The notes under the pieces were generated by a model. That model saw only the letters and a program-made list of their open reading frames with translations. It did no database searches and was not told the DNA's origin. The position numbers and the translations under genes are program-made. Below are positions 28,491 through 36,643 of a stretch of 64,000 bases of DNA, piece after piece (position 1 is the first letter of the stretch; every line of letters starts with the position of its first letter). The DNA is taken from contig NZ_CP043761.1 of the NCBI RefSeq assembly GCF_008386395.1, positions 5,394,001 through 5,458,000 on the forward strand. Direction: 5' to 3'. This DNA is from Paenibacillus sp. 37 (lineage in GTDB: Bacteria > Bacillota > Bacilli > Paenibacillales > Paenibacillaceae).

Positions 28491-28895
28491 TCAGCCCCTA
28501 CCGCTGAAACGTTTGATCGCTTCCTCGGTCACTGGCTGGAATAGATTAACGAGATTTCCATCAGGATCACGGAACAGCACAGCACGATTCCCCCACGGCA
28601 TCGTGGTCGGTTCCTTTACCCACTCGTCCACAAACGGCTTCAAGCGCTCATATTCGGCTTCAACATCGTGGACATGGAACTCGAGGATGACCGTGTGATT
28701 GTTGGCTGCCACGGCAGAATCAATGCCAAACAGGGGCACCGTCTGGGAGTGGCCGATTGCCAGGGTGCAAGATGGCATAACGAGTTCGGCAAAGACAGGC
28801 GCGGGACGTACCGCCGAAACACCCATGACTTTCTCATAAAACTCAACAAGACGATTCACGTCGTCGGTAATAATGCGTACAGAAGCAAAATACAT
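28491..28895 (-). CDS. VOC-family (glyoxalase / dioxygenase fold) protein
   Basis: 134 residues from ATG 28895 after GGAAGGGTG. Two beta-alpha-beta-beta-beta modules: FASVRIITDDVNRLVEFYEKVMG and HTVILEFHVHDVEAEYERLKPFV, ending PWGNRAVLFRDPDGNLVNLFQPV. This last block is typical of glyoxalase I-like proteins. It lacks a cluster suggesting a pathway, so lyase, dioxygenase or antibiotic-binding roles cannot be separated. Confidence 0.87.
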   Translation of the reverse strand: MYFASVRIITDDVNRLVEFYEKVMGVSAVRPAPVFAELVMPSCTLAIGHSQTVPLFGIDSAVAANNHTVILEFHVHDVEAEYERLKPFVDEWVKEPTTMPWGNRAVLFRDPDGNLVNLFQPVTEEAIKRFSGRG

Positions 28896-29002
28896 AAAAT
28901 ACACCCTTCCTGTTATAGAATAAAAGTACCCGATCATTGTGTGGGGCCTGAATCGGCCTTCTATCCCTTTATATTTACTTCAAATATGTTTACTTAAGTG
29001 AT

Positions 29003-29045
29003 GATAAAATAACGCTACTGACAGCAGCATGTCAGTAGCGTTATT
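29003..29045 (-). terminator. Terminator after the HTH-TPR regulator
   Basis: Perfect 16-bp stem AATAACGCTACTGACA with a six-base loop, then TTTTATC on the minus strand; 60 bp past the stop at 29105. Confidence 0.88.
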
Positions 29046-29104
29046 CAACATTTGTACTCCTCCTGGTTAATACCATTTCATACTAAAATTACTTTTGATT
29101 CATT

Positions 29105-30385
29105 CTACTTTTTGCGTAACAGATATACCAGCTTCCGATAATACATGGCTGCTTCCTTGTATTTCCGCTGATCCTCGGATACTACGGCCATCCCCTCATA
29201 TAACGGTTCAAGTCGCATGACATGCTGTGCGGATTCAAAATAAGGCAGACAGGCAAGTGCTCGCTCCATGAAAACTTCGCGATCTCCATGCGCAAGAGCC
29301 AGATGGCTCTGGTAGAAGGTTGCGCTCATCTGCTGATCCTGTGTTGTTGCACATTTCAAGAGTTGATCTACACTTTGCGCGAGCACGCCCCAGTTCTTCC
29401 GCGCCAGAGCCACTTCGCATTGATATACATTGACGAGCGGCCGCATCGCGAGCTGTGTTTCTTCGGTTTCCTGCTGCAATAGCGACTCAAATCGTTCAAT
29501 CTCAGCCTGTGCCTGTTCCAGTTCACCTGTCATCGTTAACATGACAATCCGATTGTTGGCAATCGCCGTCACCAGATCTTCCTGGTTGCCGGCATACACG
29601 AGGTTTGCCTCCGCCATTGTCAATGCAGAGAGTGCCTCCTGAACCAGCCCCATAGCAAAACAATAACCACTATATGCCACATATAACCCAGACAACCGAT
29701 GAAACATCCGTTGATCATAGACATGACGCATTGTAAGCTCGAATACCTGTTTTGCCTCTTCATACTGTTTGACCTGAATGTAGGCTTCCATCTTGATATT
29801 TTGCACAGACAACCAGAATTCACTGCCAGGAAGCGCCAGCTCACTGAGCCTGGTTGCATGAGTTAATACATCCACAAAAGCCATTTTGGAGCGATAATAT
29901 TGTATTTTATAGAATAAAAGTGCTTTGACTAACGGGCGCGGCAGATCAATATCGTCTGGGCGACCATACTTCTCCAGGTAAAAATTAAGGTAGGACTTAT
30001 GTATATATTCATGTGCCGTTGCATCGTTTAACTGCTGATAATAGACTGCCTTCATCAAGGCCGTTGTTAGCTCTACGGTCAACGTGTCATCCCGATCTGC
30101 CAGTGCATGCACCATATCTTCGGATATCGCCGACGCTGGAACAGACATTTGTTCGAAGATGGCCTCTGCCCGTTCGAGTGTTTCCTCGTCCTGAGCCGCA
30201 GCCTTTAGAATATAGGAAGGGGATACCCCAAGACGCCCAGCGATGGCTTCTGCCAAGTCCTCAGGGAGCGGATAACGATCCGCCAGGATATTGGTAAAGT
30301 GGGCCTGCGTGACCAGACCTTCCACAAGGTCTTTACGGGAGATTTGTTTTCTTTTGCTTAGCAGTTCAATGCGTTCCTTCAGCAT
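29105..30385 (-). CDS. HTH-XRE / TPR regulator (RRNPP-like architecture)
   Basis: 426 residues. An XRE-type helix-turn-helix at 3-60 (IELLSKRKQISRKDLVEGLVTQAHFTNILADRYPLPEDLAEAIAGRLGV) is followed by a long all-helical region with repeated TPR-like pairs (EEAKQVFELTMRHVYDQRMF, GLVQEALSALTMAEANLVYAGN, YKEAAMYYRKLVYLLRK). This arrangement matches peptide-responsive RRNPP regulators such as PlcR or AimR, but no small signal-peptide gene is seen next to it. It is divergent from fabV, and a perfect inverted repeat lies between them, so control of fabV and itself is plausible. Confidence 0.83.
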   Translation of the reverse strand: MLKERIELLSKRKQISRKDLVEGLVTQAHFTNILADRYPLPEDLAEAIAGRLGVSPSYILKAAAQDEETLERAEAIFEQMSVPASAISEDMVHALADRDDTLTVELTTALMKAVYYQQLNDATAHEYIHKSYLNFYLEKYGRPDDIDLPRPLVKALLFYKIQYYRSKMAFVDVLTHATRLSELALPGSEFWLSVQNIKMEAYIQVKQYEEAKQVFELTMRHVYDQRMFHRLSGLYVAYSGYCFAMGLVQEALSALTMAEANLVYAGNQEDLVTAIANNRIVMLTMTGELEQAQAEIERFESLLQQETEETQLAMRPLVNVYQCEVALARKNWGVLAQSVDQLLKCATTQDQQMSATFYQSHLALAHGDREVFMERALACLPYFESAQHVMRLEPLYEGMAVVSEDQRKYKEAAMYYRKLVYLLRKK

Positions 30386-30481
30386 GGTATCCCTGTCCTT
30401 TCTATCCTAACAAGCGAGTACATTCTATTCACATCATCGCAAAATTAGAGATATAACGCCACCCTTCCGGCGAAATCAAAC

Positions 30482-30498
30482 GAAACGGTTTCCGTTTC
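30482..30498 (+). promoter_or_regulatory. Perfect inverted repeat in the fabV / HTH-TPR intergenic region
   Basis: GAAACGG TTT CCGTTTC, a 17-bp perfect dyad, lies 91 bp before fabV and 97 bp from the divergent regulator start. TACAAT at 30513-30518 could be a -10 for fabV, putting the dyad over or next to the -35 region. A likely operator for the neighbouring regulator. Confidence 0.55.
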
Positions 30499-30588
30499 CG
30501 AGGTAATTGTTTTACAATAAGAAAGTATGTGTAAGAGCATTTTATTGAAATGCTGAAACATGAGCTGAATATGAAAGGATGCAAATAA

Positions 30589-31782
30589 ATGATTATTAAA
30601 CCAAGAACACGTGGTTTTATTTGTACTACTTCCCACCCTGTAGGTTGCGCTGCGCAAGTGCAGGAACAGATTGATTATGTGAAATCCCAGCCACAGCTGA
30701 AAGGCCCCCGTAATGTGCTCGTCATCGGTGCTTCCACCGGTTACGGACTGGCATCACGCGTTGTTTCTGCTTTTGGGGCGGGAGCGAATACAGTCGGCAT
30801 TTATCGTCCAAGCAGCTCCACAGAGAAACGTACAGCGTCAGCAGGCTGGTACAACTCCGCTGCATTCGAAAAAGCCGCAGAGGAAGCAGGCCTGAAATCG
30901 TACAGCGTTACAGGTGATGCATTTGCAAACGAAACACGAGACAAAGCCGTTGAACTGATTCGCAGTGAACTCGGTCAAGTCGATCTGGTTGTATACAGCG
31001 TAGCCTCGGCACGCCGTACCGATCCGAACACGGGTGAAGTATTTAACTCTGTGCTGAAGCCAATCGGACAATCCTACACGAACAAAACGGTGAACTTCCA
31101 CACAGGCGAAATTAGCTCCGTTACCCTTGAACCTGCAAACGAAGAGGAAATTCGTCAGACGGTAACCGTTATGGGCGGAGACGATTGGGAACTTTGGATG
31201 GATGCCCTGCAACAAGGCGGCGTGCTTGCTGACGATGCAACAACGATCGCTTTCTCTTATATCGGTCCTGAACTTACGCATGCCATTTATCGTGATGGTT
31301 CCATCGGTCAAGCCAAGAATCATCTGGAAGCGACTGCACACAAGCTGAATGATCGTCTAAGTGCAAAAGGTGGACGTGCGTACTTAACTGTAGCCAAGGC
31401 GCTGGTGACTCAATCCAGTTCTGCAATTCCAGTCGTGCCGCTGTACATCTCAGCATTGTACAAAGTCATGAAAGAAAAAGACTTGCATGAAGGATGCATC
31501 GAGCAATTGCAACGTCTGTTCGCTGATCGTTTGTATGCGGGGGGAGAAGTTCCAACCGATGCCGAAGGCCGTATTCGCATTGATGATTGGGAGATGAGAG
31601 CTGACGTTCAGGAAGAAGTGGCGAAGCTCTGGAATGAGTTGACCACAGAGAACATCTACGATCTGTCCGATCTGGAAGGTTACCGTCGCGAATTCTTCCA
31701 GCTGTTTGGTTTTGAAACCGATGGTGTGGATTATGAAGCAGATGTTGATCCCAACGTTGAAATGCCTCATCTGGTGAACTAA
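30589..31782 (+). CDS. fabV: Enoyl-ACP reductase FabV (trans-2-enoyl-CoA reductase)
   Basis: 397 residues. Begins MIIKPRTRGFICTTSHPVGCAAQV, the strongly conserved FabV N-terminus. The NADH-binding site is VLVIGASTGYGLASRV (46-58). The catalytic Tyr-x8-Lys is Y234-RDGSIGQA-K243. FabV reduces the enoyl intermediate in each round of fatty acid synthesis and is less sensitive to triclosan than FabI in characterised cases. AAAGGATG precedes ATG 30589. Monocistronic, with a clean terminator at 31875. The divergent HTH-TPR gene may regulate it. Confidence 0.96.
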   Translation: MIIKPRTRGFICTTSHPVGCAAQVQEQIDYVKSQPQLKGPRNVLVIGASTGYGLASRVVSAFGAGANTVGIYRPSSSTEKRTASAGWYNSAAFEKAAEEAGLKSYSVTGDAFANETRDKAVELIRSELGQVDLVVYSVASARRTDPNTGEVFNSVLKPIGQSYTNKTVNFHTGEISSVTLEPANEEEIRQTVTVMGGDDWELWMDALQQGGVLADDATTIAFSYIGPELTHAIYRDGSIGQAKNHLEATAHKLNDRLSAKGGRAYLTVAKALVTQSSSAIPVVPLYISALYKVMKEKDLHEGCIEQLQRLFADRLYAGGEVPTDAEGRIRIDDWEMRADVQEEVAKLWNELTTENIYDLSDLEGYRREFFQLFGFETDGVDYEADVDPNVEMPHLVN

Positions 31783-31874
31783 AGAAGTTTGGGCGTGGAC
31801 GTTGAACCTAGGTTATTGTTTTCGTTAGCACTTCTGATGTAATGCTAGAGATATGATATTAAAATCAAATGAAG

Positions 31875-31905
31875 AAGGAGGAGCCGATTGGCTCCTCCTT
31901 TTTTT
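31875..31905 (+). terminator. Intrinsic terminator after fabV
   Basis: Perfect 11-bp stem AAGGAGGAGCC/GGCTCCTCCTT with loop GATT, then seven T. Confidence 0.92.
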
Positions 31906-31971
31906 GTCCTTACTAATTCCGCTCAACAATTCCAATTTCCGTATCCATACATTCTTTCGTATATCCCCTAA

Positions 31972-33219
31972 TCAAATCGATTTAAGCAGCTTTTTCAACT
32001 CTTTTGGTACCGTCTTCTCAATAGTAATAGAACGTGCTCCATGCATGGACGCAAAGAATTGAAGCCCATCCCGAAAATCCGTAATCCATTCCTCCACAGG
32101 TGGAGCAGTCTCTTCCATAGATAACAAACGAACAGTAAGTACTCCAGTTTTGCGATCAAGTCGTGGATCCATACGCCCAATCAACCGATCACCGTGAAGA
32201 ATAGGCATGGCATAATAACCGTAGGTTCTCTTCACCTCTGGGGTATAAATCTCCCATTTATAATGAAAATCGAATAAATCAACAATACGTTCTCTTCTCC
32301 ATAACAGGTTGTCCAGCGGCGGCAGGAAACGGACCGGGCCTGACGGATCATAGTGCGGCTCTTCCCTTTCCATGTGCAATAGCAAATCCTCATCTTCAGC
32401 ACGAATATAATGAGGCGTGGCCACGTCCTCCACCTTAAGCGGGATCATTCGCCCATCTGACACACGGGCAGCAATATCGGCGCGTCGTTCAGCCGCTGTA
32501 GATTTCAGCCAACCGAGACGGGGATCACGGGCATCTACGACACGATACGCATAAATGTATTTATCCAGCAGAGCCTGTCTCTGGGCCAACACATCCATGT
32601 CTTCTTTCATCGGAAGTCCCTGTTGCTGCAATCCGGATTCGGTGATATGGAAATAACGTTCATTCCCCTGCCTCGCCACCACACGAATTACAGCGGAGTC
32701 TAACAGTAAATTCAGAGCAAGTGTCGTATCCTTGGTCTTCGGCACATCTGCACTGTCCCAATAACCACTAACCCGCTCAACAGCACGAAAGGCTCTTGAA
32801 GGTAAAGGTCCTTCTTCCTTCAAACGCTGTAACACATGCTGCACTGTTTTCTCTAAACCTTGCAAGGACGGAGCCAGACGCTCCCTTAATCGAGCACGCA
32901 CAGGTTCAAAGAGAGCATAGTCTTCCATTGGAATGACACAGGCAGCATTTGCAAAATATTCAAACACCTTGTGATCACTCAGCAACGTATTTAAGCTGTC
33001 AGCAGTATAACCAGGGTCACGGGCTCCCAGCACCAAATGCTGGTTTCCAGTTACAGCAGCCACAGGATCAATCTGCACGCAACCAAGGGAGCGAATCAAA
33101 CTCAAAACTTGGCTGGGTCCCGAAGGTAAGGAAACGGCGGGCCAACGTCCCAGTAAAGCTTGCGTTTGAAGCAAAAAACGCCGAACGATTTTTTTATTCA
33201 TGTGCAGCGCTGTTGTCAT
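31972..33219 (-). CDS. Winged-helix DNA glycosylase, AlkX/YcaQ-like
   Basis: 415 residues of the HTH_42 family. Early residues VRRFLLQTQALLGRWP and the catalytic-loop motif LGCVQIDPV give Q-hydrophobic-D, as in YcaQ (AlkX) interstrand-crosslink glycosylases; AlkZ has Q-hydrophobic-Q. The later blocks YWDSADVPKT, FLPPLDNLLWRRERIVDLFDF and YGYYAMPILHGDRLIGRMDPR are also family signatures. It would unhook alkylated crosslinks in DNA. This makes three alkylation repair genes within 25 kb. AAGGGAAG is upstream of ATG 33219 at long spacing, so ATG 33201 (MNKKIV) is possible. Confidence 0.86.
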   Translation of the reverse strand: MTTALHMNKKIVRRFLLQTQALLGRWPAVSLPSGPSQVLSLIRSLGCVQIDPVAAVTGNQHLVLGARDPGYTADSLNTLLSDHKVFEYFANAACVIPMEDYALFEPVRARLRERLAPSLQGLEKTVQHVLQRLKEEGPLPSRAFRAVERVSGYWDSADVPKTKDTTLALNLLLDSAVIRVVARQGNERYFHITESGLQQQGLPMKEDMDVLAQRQALLDKYIYAYRVVDARDPRLGWLKSTAAERRADIAARVSDGRMIPLKVEDVATPHYIRAEDEDLLLHMEREEPHYDPSGPVRFLPPLDNLLWRRERIVDLFDFHYKWEIYTPEVKRTYGYYAMPILHGDRLIGRMDPRLDRKTGVLTVRLLSMEETAPPVEEWITDFRDGLQFFASMHGARSITIEKTVPKELKKLLKSI

Positions 33220-33268
33220 ATGTATAGGTTCTTCCCTTCATTTAGTGTACAAAATTCTATCGTCTTAC

Positions 33269-33496
33269 TTATCCAGCAATCCGTACCTTATAGACAAAAT
33301 AAAAAGAAGCACTACCATCCTGGATGATCTGCTTCTTGTGTTTGACCTTTTGCAATTTTTCCTGCTTCGTAGGCATGAGCCGTACATGCTGGGATAACGC
33401 ACCATAATCTCCGTTAACTCTTCGGCTCTGTTCCGAGCACCATTGACCTGACCGCTCTGCTTTACGTAATGCTTTTTGTGTTTGTGTACGTGCCAT
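33269..33496 (-). CDS. Small basic protein, 75 residues
   Basis: Starts MARTQTQKALRKAERSGQW and is rich in Lys/Arg/Gln, with RLMPTKQEKLQKVKHKKQ in the second half. The opening wording and the PTKQEK..KHKK segment recall a short family common in Bacillus and Paenibacillus, annotated only as hypothetical. A second overlapping frame of 81 codons on the same strand has less natural composition and was not chosen. GGAG is 13 nt before ATG 33496, a rather long spacing. Unknown function. Confidence 0.6.
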   Translation of the reverse strand: MARTQTQKALRKAERSGQWCSEQSRRVNGDYGALSQHVRLMPTKQEKLQKVKHKKQIIQDGSASFYFVYKVRIAG

Positions 33497-33716
33497 AATG
33501 GATTACACACTCCTTTGGTTGATATACACTCAATATATCATGTGCAGCTATGCTAGTGAAGGTGAAGCTTTTTTGTTGAAGAGGATAAGTAAACCATGTC
33601 ATCCAAATTATAATTATTTAAGCTATGGCAAAGGGAAACTGCAACGTAAATTGCCCATTTTCCTCAAGAAGAGTGAATAAAACCTGTTGCAATATAATTA
33701 ATACAAAAGTTCTTGA

Positions 33717-33754
33717 AATCAAAAAATGCCGCTATTAATAGCGGCATTTTTTGA
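33717..33754. terminator. Terminator after the old yellow enzyme gene
   Basis: Perfect hairpin ATCAAAAAATGCCGCTAT/ATAGCGGCATTTTTTGAT, symmetrical, so it can work in both directions. Confidence 0.9.
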
Positions 33755-33767
33755 TCTTTCATCTTCT

Positions 33768-34886
33768 TTATTGTTCAACTTTAAACCATGGACCTGCATT
33801 TTGTATGACACCCCATAGTTTCGCTGGCAACACAAGATCTCTAACGTTAGATGATTTAATCACGTTTTGGATTTCCGCCTCCCTTCCTTGTTGAACTTTT
33901 TCAACCCACTCTGGATCGGAGATTAATACACGTCCAATTACCGCTAAAGAGAGTCCTTTCTCCATGCTTTCAGAGACATCCTCTGGGCTTTCCAAGGAAC
34001 CCGCTGCAATTACAAAAATCCGATTGTTGGCATGTTCAACAATCAGCTCAAGATACGTTTTTTTGTTATCTTGGTTATATTTTGGTTTTGATGTAAGGGC
34101 TTGTACCAAGGAACCATGAACATAATCAACATTTTCTTCAATCAGTTTATCAATCAGTGCGTAAGTATCTTTCATTCTAAGGGCATCTTGTTGATGTTCC
34201 TCTGGGGAAATGCGGTAACCTAAAATAAATGGTTTTGTCGAATATCTCTCAATAGCTTTTTTCACCTCTCGAATAACAGCTATTGGAAAACTCAGACGTT
34301 TTTCCAGTGATCCCCCCCATTGGTCTTGACGTTTGTTGAAGAATGGAGATAAAAAGCTTTGAAGTAAAAAACCGTGGGCTCCATGGAGTTCAACACCGTC
34401 AAAACCAGCTTCAATTGCACGTCTTGTAGCTTCACCGAACGCATGTATAATTTCCAGAATTTCTTCATGCTTGAGTTCTCTAGGGGATACTGCTTCAGTC
34501 AGAGCAACACCGCTCGGACTTACCACGTCACCATTAGGAACTAATTCAGCAATCGCTTTATCTCCAGCATGGAACAATTGAAGAATTGCTGGAGCTCCTC
34601 CACTCTTAGCAGCATCTGCCAATTTTTTTAGACTAGGGATAAATGAATCATTATATGCGGCGAATTCATGTGTAAATCCAATCCCATTGGGTAGGACATG
34701 AGTACAGCCCGTGATAACTAAACCTACACCATTCACTCTTTTTTTATAATATGCAACTTCCTCATCGGAAATCGTGTAATCATCATTACTTGACCATGTC
34801 GTCATCGGAGACATAACCACTCTATTCTTTAAGGTAATCCCTTTATTGAATATAAAGGGTTCAAACAAGTTATTAAATTTACTCAT
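33768..34886 (-). CDS. NADH:flavin oxidoreductase (old yellow enzyme family)
   Basis: 372 residues, a TIM-barrel FMN enzyme. LKNRVVMSPMTTWSSND at the start, AILQLFHAGDKA, the active-site block GVELHGAHGFLLQSFLSPFFNKRQDQWGGS, and the phosphate-binding IAAGSLESPEDVSESMEKGLSLAVIGRVLISDPE. These enzymes reduce activated C=C bonds, often in electrophile detoxification. Codon use and base composition are more AT-rich than most genes in the window, as in the divergent merR gene, which suggests the pair was acquired together. GGAGAACGTACA precedes ATG 34886. Confidence 0.92.
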   Translation of the reverse strand: MSKFNNLFEPFIFNKGITLKNRVVMSPMTTWSSNDDYTISDEEVAYYKKRVNGVGLVITGCTHVLPNGIGFTHEFAAYNDSFIPSLKKLADAAKSGGAPAILQLFHAGDKAIAELVPNGDVVSPSGVALTEAVSPRELKHEEILEIIHAFGEATRRAIEAGFDGVELHGAHGFLLQSFLSPFFNKRQDQWGGSLEKRLSFPIAVIREVKKAIERYSTKPFILGYRISPEEHQQDALRMKDTYALIDKLIEENVDYVHGSLVQALTSKPKYNQDNKKTYLELIVEHANNRIFVIAAGSLESPEDVSESMEKGLSLAVIGRVLISDPEWVEKVQQGREAEIQNVIKSSNVRDLVLPAKLWGVIQNAGPWFKVEQ

Positions 34887-34982
34887 TGTACGTTCTCCTT
34901 TGTATTTTGATTTCTAAGTACTTATTTATGGAACAGATGAAGGTAACCCTATCTCATCCATCCCAACCACAAGTTCTACTCA

Positions 34983-35012
34983 AGAATATCAGGTTAACCT
35001 AAGGGGAAGTAA
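34983..35012 (-). promoter_or_regulatory. MerR-type promoter/operator for the old yellow enzyme gene
   Basis: On the minus strand, a -35-like TTACTT and a -10-like TATTCT are 18 bp apart, and the spacer centre is the palindrome AGGTTAACCT (34991-35000). Long spacers holding a dyad are the hallmark of MerR-activated promoters. Confidence 0.55.
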
Positions 35013-35078
35013 AGCAGGGATTTGATACGTACGTTAAAAGGATTTACTTTTAATAATTTTCTATTTTGATAAAATAAC

Positions 35079-35097
35079 AGTTACAGTAACTGTAACT
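35079..35097 (+). promoter_or_regulatory. Perfect dyad just before merR
   Basis: AGTTACAG TAA CTGTAACT, a 19-bp perfect inverted repeat ending 14 bp before ATG 35112. It may be the autoregulatory operator or a hairpin near the ribosome site. Confidence 0.5.
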
Positions 35098-35111
35098 ATG
35101 GAGGCGATCAG

Positions 35112-35579
35112 ATGTTTTTTTCAATGAAATATGTGGTGGAGAATTATAATATAACTGCAAAGACACTTCGATTTTATGAAGAGCAAGGGATATTAACGAA
35201 TATTTCACGCGACGAAAAAGGGAATAGAGTTTATACCGAACAACAAATCGATTGGATTTCTTTTATTCTTTGTCTCAAAGAAACAGGAATGCCACTTTCT
35301 AAAATTAAAGACTACAAGGAATCTTATGAGATGGGGAACTCCACCTATTTAGAAAGAGAGGAAATGTTAAAGAAACATAAAATTGAATTACAAAAGAAAA
35401 TCGAAGAAAGTTTGAAACATATGGAAGAAATAAATTATAAATTAGCTATGTATGAACTTCAAAAAGATGAGGTTAGGAAAAATCCTAACCACAATTTTAA
35501 ATGTCACGGTCTTGAGGTGAACATTGTCGATACCAGGGGGGGTGAATCAAATATTCGGAATGCTACAACCAACAGATGA
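35112..35579 (+). CDS. MerR-family regulator
   Basis: 155 residues; GGAGGCGATCAG precedes ATG. MerR winged helix at the N-terminus: YNITAKTLRFYEEQGILTNISRDEKGNRVYTEQQIDWISFILCLKETGMPLSKIKDY, then a long coiled-coil dimer helix (REEMLKKHKIELQKKIEESLKHMEEINYKL). A single Cys lies in NFKCHGLEV near the end, so thiol sensing of aldehydes or electrophiles, as in AdhR-type proteins, is possible. It is divergent from the old yellow enzyme gene, its likely target. Confidence 0.9.
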   Translation: MFFSMKYVVENYNITAKTLRFYEEQGILTNISRDEKGNRVYTEQQIDWISFILCLKETGMPLSKIKDYKESYEMGNSTYLEREEMLKKHKIELQKKIEESLKHMEEINYKLAMYELQKDEVRKNPNHNFKCHGLEVNIVDTRGGESNIRNATTNR

Positions 35580-35612
35580 ACAAACGGAGCACTAAATATC
35601 TATCCAGAAAAA

Positions 35613-35647
35613 TAACCAGTCGCCTATATTTACCTAGCGATTGGTTA
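35613..35647 (+). terminator. Terminator after merR
   Basis: Stem TAACCAGTCGC/GCGATTGGTTA (one G-T pair) followed by AT-rich sequence with TTTT. Confidence 0.65.
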
Positions 35648-35784
35648 TAATTATTTTAAAATCTGCATCTGTCGCATCATCCATTTTTTTGAGGGAGTCT
35701 CCACGGTTTAAAACGTTAATCCTGACTACATTACTACTTTCGATATTTAAAAATCTACATTAAAGCACAGTAGCACAATGCACC

Positions 35785-36381
35785 CTAACGGGATTGCCGC
35801 TTTCGCCGGGACTGCCACGTCTCGATTGGCTCATGGTCATCTTCTTCGATCAGTTCCAATGCTTCTTCCACTCTTCTGGCTTTGAATAACAGAATTAATT
35901 CCATCAGGTCCTCCCGGTCCAGCAGCTTCACTCCATTAACCGCTGCAAGCGTCCGACAGGCTTCGGTGTAACGGGCGGACGTTAATACAATTGACCGGTC
36001 GGCTTCATAATAACGCATGGATGTATATATCTCCTGCACAGCACTCAACCCTACGGGATGGTTCGCACCATATCGCTTCGCTTGTATAACACTTCGTCTG
36101 CCGAGTCTATCGACAAATACCAGATCTGCCCCAAAATCCCGGCTGCTCGTTGTCTTATGCACCTCATCGTACCCGAGCTCTTCGAATAAATGATAGAGAT
36201 ATAATTCAAATTCCGAACCATCCTCCATCTTGTCGATGTCCTTTATTGTAATTTTGCGAGGATTGGCTTCACTTCGGATCCGCTGCCCGCGCCCGATAAC
36301 ACGCCGAATAATCCAGGCCAGCAGCAACAATATGATGATACATCCAATGACCCATTGGGTCACATTTTCACTCCAGTTCAT
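35785..36381 (-). CDS. Membrane-anchored Mrr-type restriction endonuclease-like protein
   Basis: 198 residues. One N-terminal helix VTQWVIGCIIILLLLAWIIRRVI, then a Mrr_cat nuclease domain: FELYLYHLFEELGYDEVHKT, SRDFGADLVFVDRLGRRSVIQAKRYG and GLSAVQEIYTSMRYYEAD. The D-x(n)-QAK catalytic pattern is intact. Such proteins cleave DNA, often modified or foreign, but a membrane-tethered form may have another role. No methyltransferase gene is adjacent. GGAG is before ATG 36381. Confidence 0.85.
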   Translation of the reverse strand: MNWSENVTQWVIGCIIILLLLAWIIRRVIGRGQRIRSEANPRKITIKDIDKMEDGSEFELYLYHLFEELGYDEVHKTTSSRDFGADLVFVDRLGRRSVIQAKRYGANHPVGLSAVQEIYTSMRYYEADRSIVLTSARYTEACRTLAAVNGVKLLDREDLMELILLFKARRVEEALELIEEDDHEPIETWQSRRKRQSR

Positions 36382-36564
36382 AACTATTCTCCTTGTTTCA
36401 TTTCCTATGTTCTATCCAACGTCTTACGCAGATATGGCTTGTCACCGCACTAAATATATCAGACTTCCACCTTCATCGAAAGAAGATGAATTCCCTGTAA
36501 CCGTTACGCTTCTCCAAACATAGCCATTTCGACAAACCAATGATAAAAGGTTACAGTGCGTTCG

Positions 36565-36600
36565 GTTGAATTCAGCTTAACTTTAATGGTAAAATTCAAC
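36565..36600 (+). promoter_or_regulatory. Promoter bracketed by an inverted repeat
   Basis: TTGAAT (36566-36571), an 18-bp spacer and an extended -10 TGGTAAAAT form a good promoter for the 36644 gene. GTTGAATT and AATTCAAC flank it as a perfect 8-bp inverted repeat with 20 bp between. Confidence 0.55.
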
Positions 36601-36643
36601 AATCGGTTCTATTTTGAACTGAAGAAGAAAGGTGGTTTATCAC

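Noticed and set aside
33265..33510. 81-codon frame overlapping the small basic protein gene
   Set aside because: It shares the DNA with the MARTQTQKALRK frame, whose opening and Lys-rich pattern look like a known small family; the 81-codon reading has less natural composition.
35785..36381. Mrr-type nuclease considered as part of a defence island
   Set aside because: Its neighbours are a MerR/oxidoreductase pair and a secreted protein; no methyltransferase, helicase or other defence gene was found nearby.
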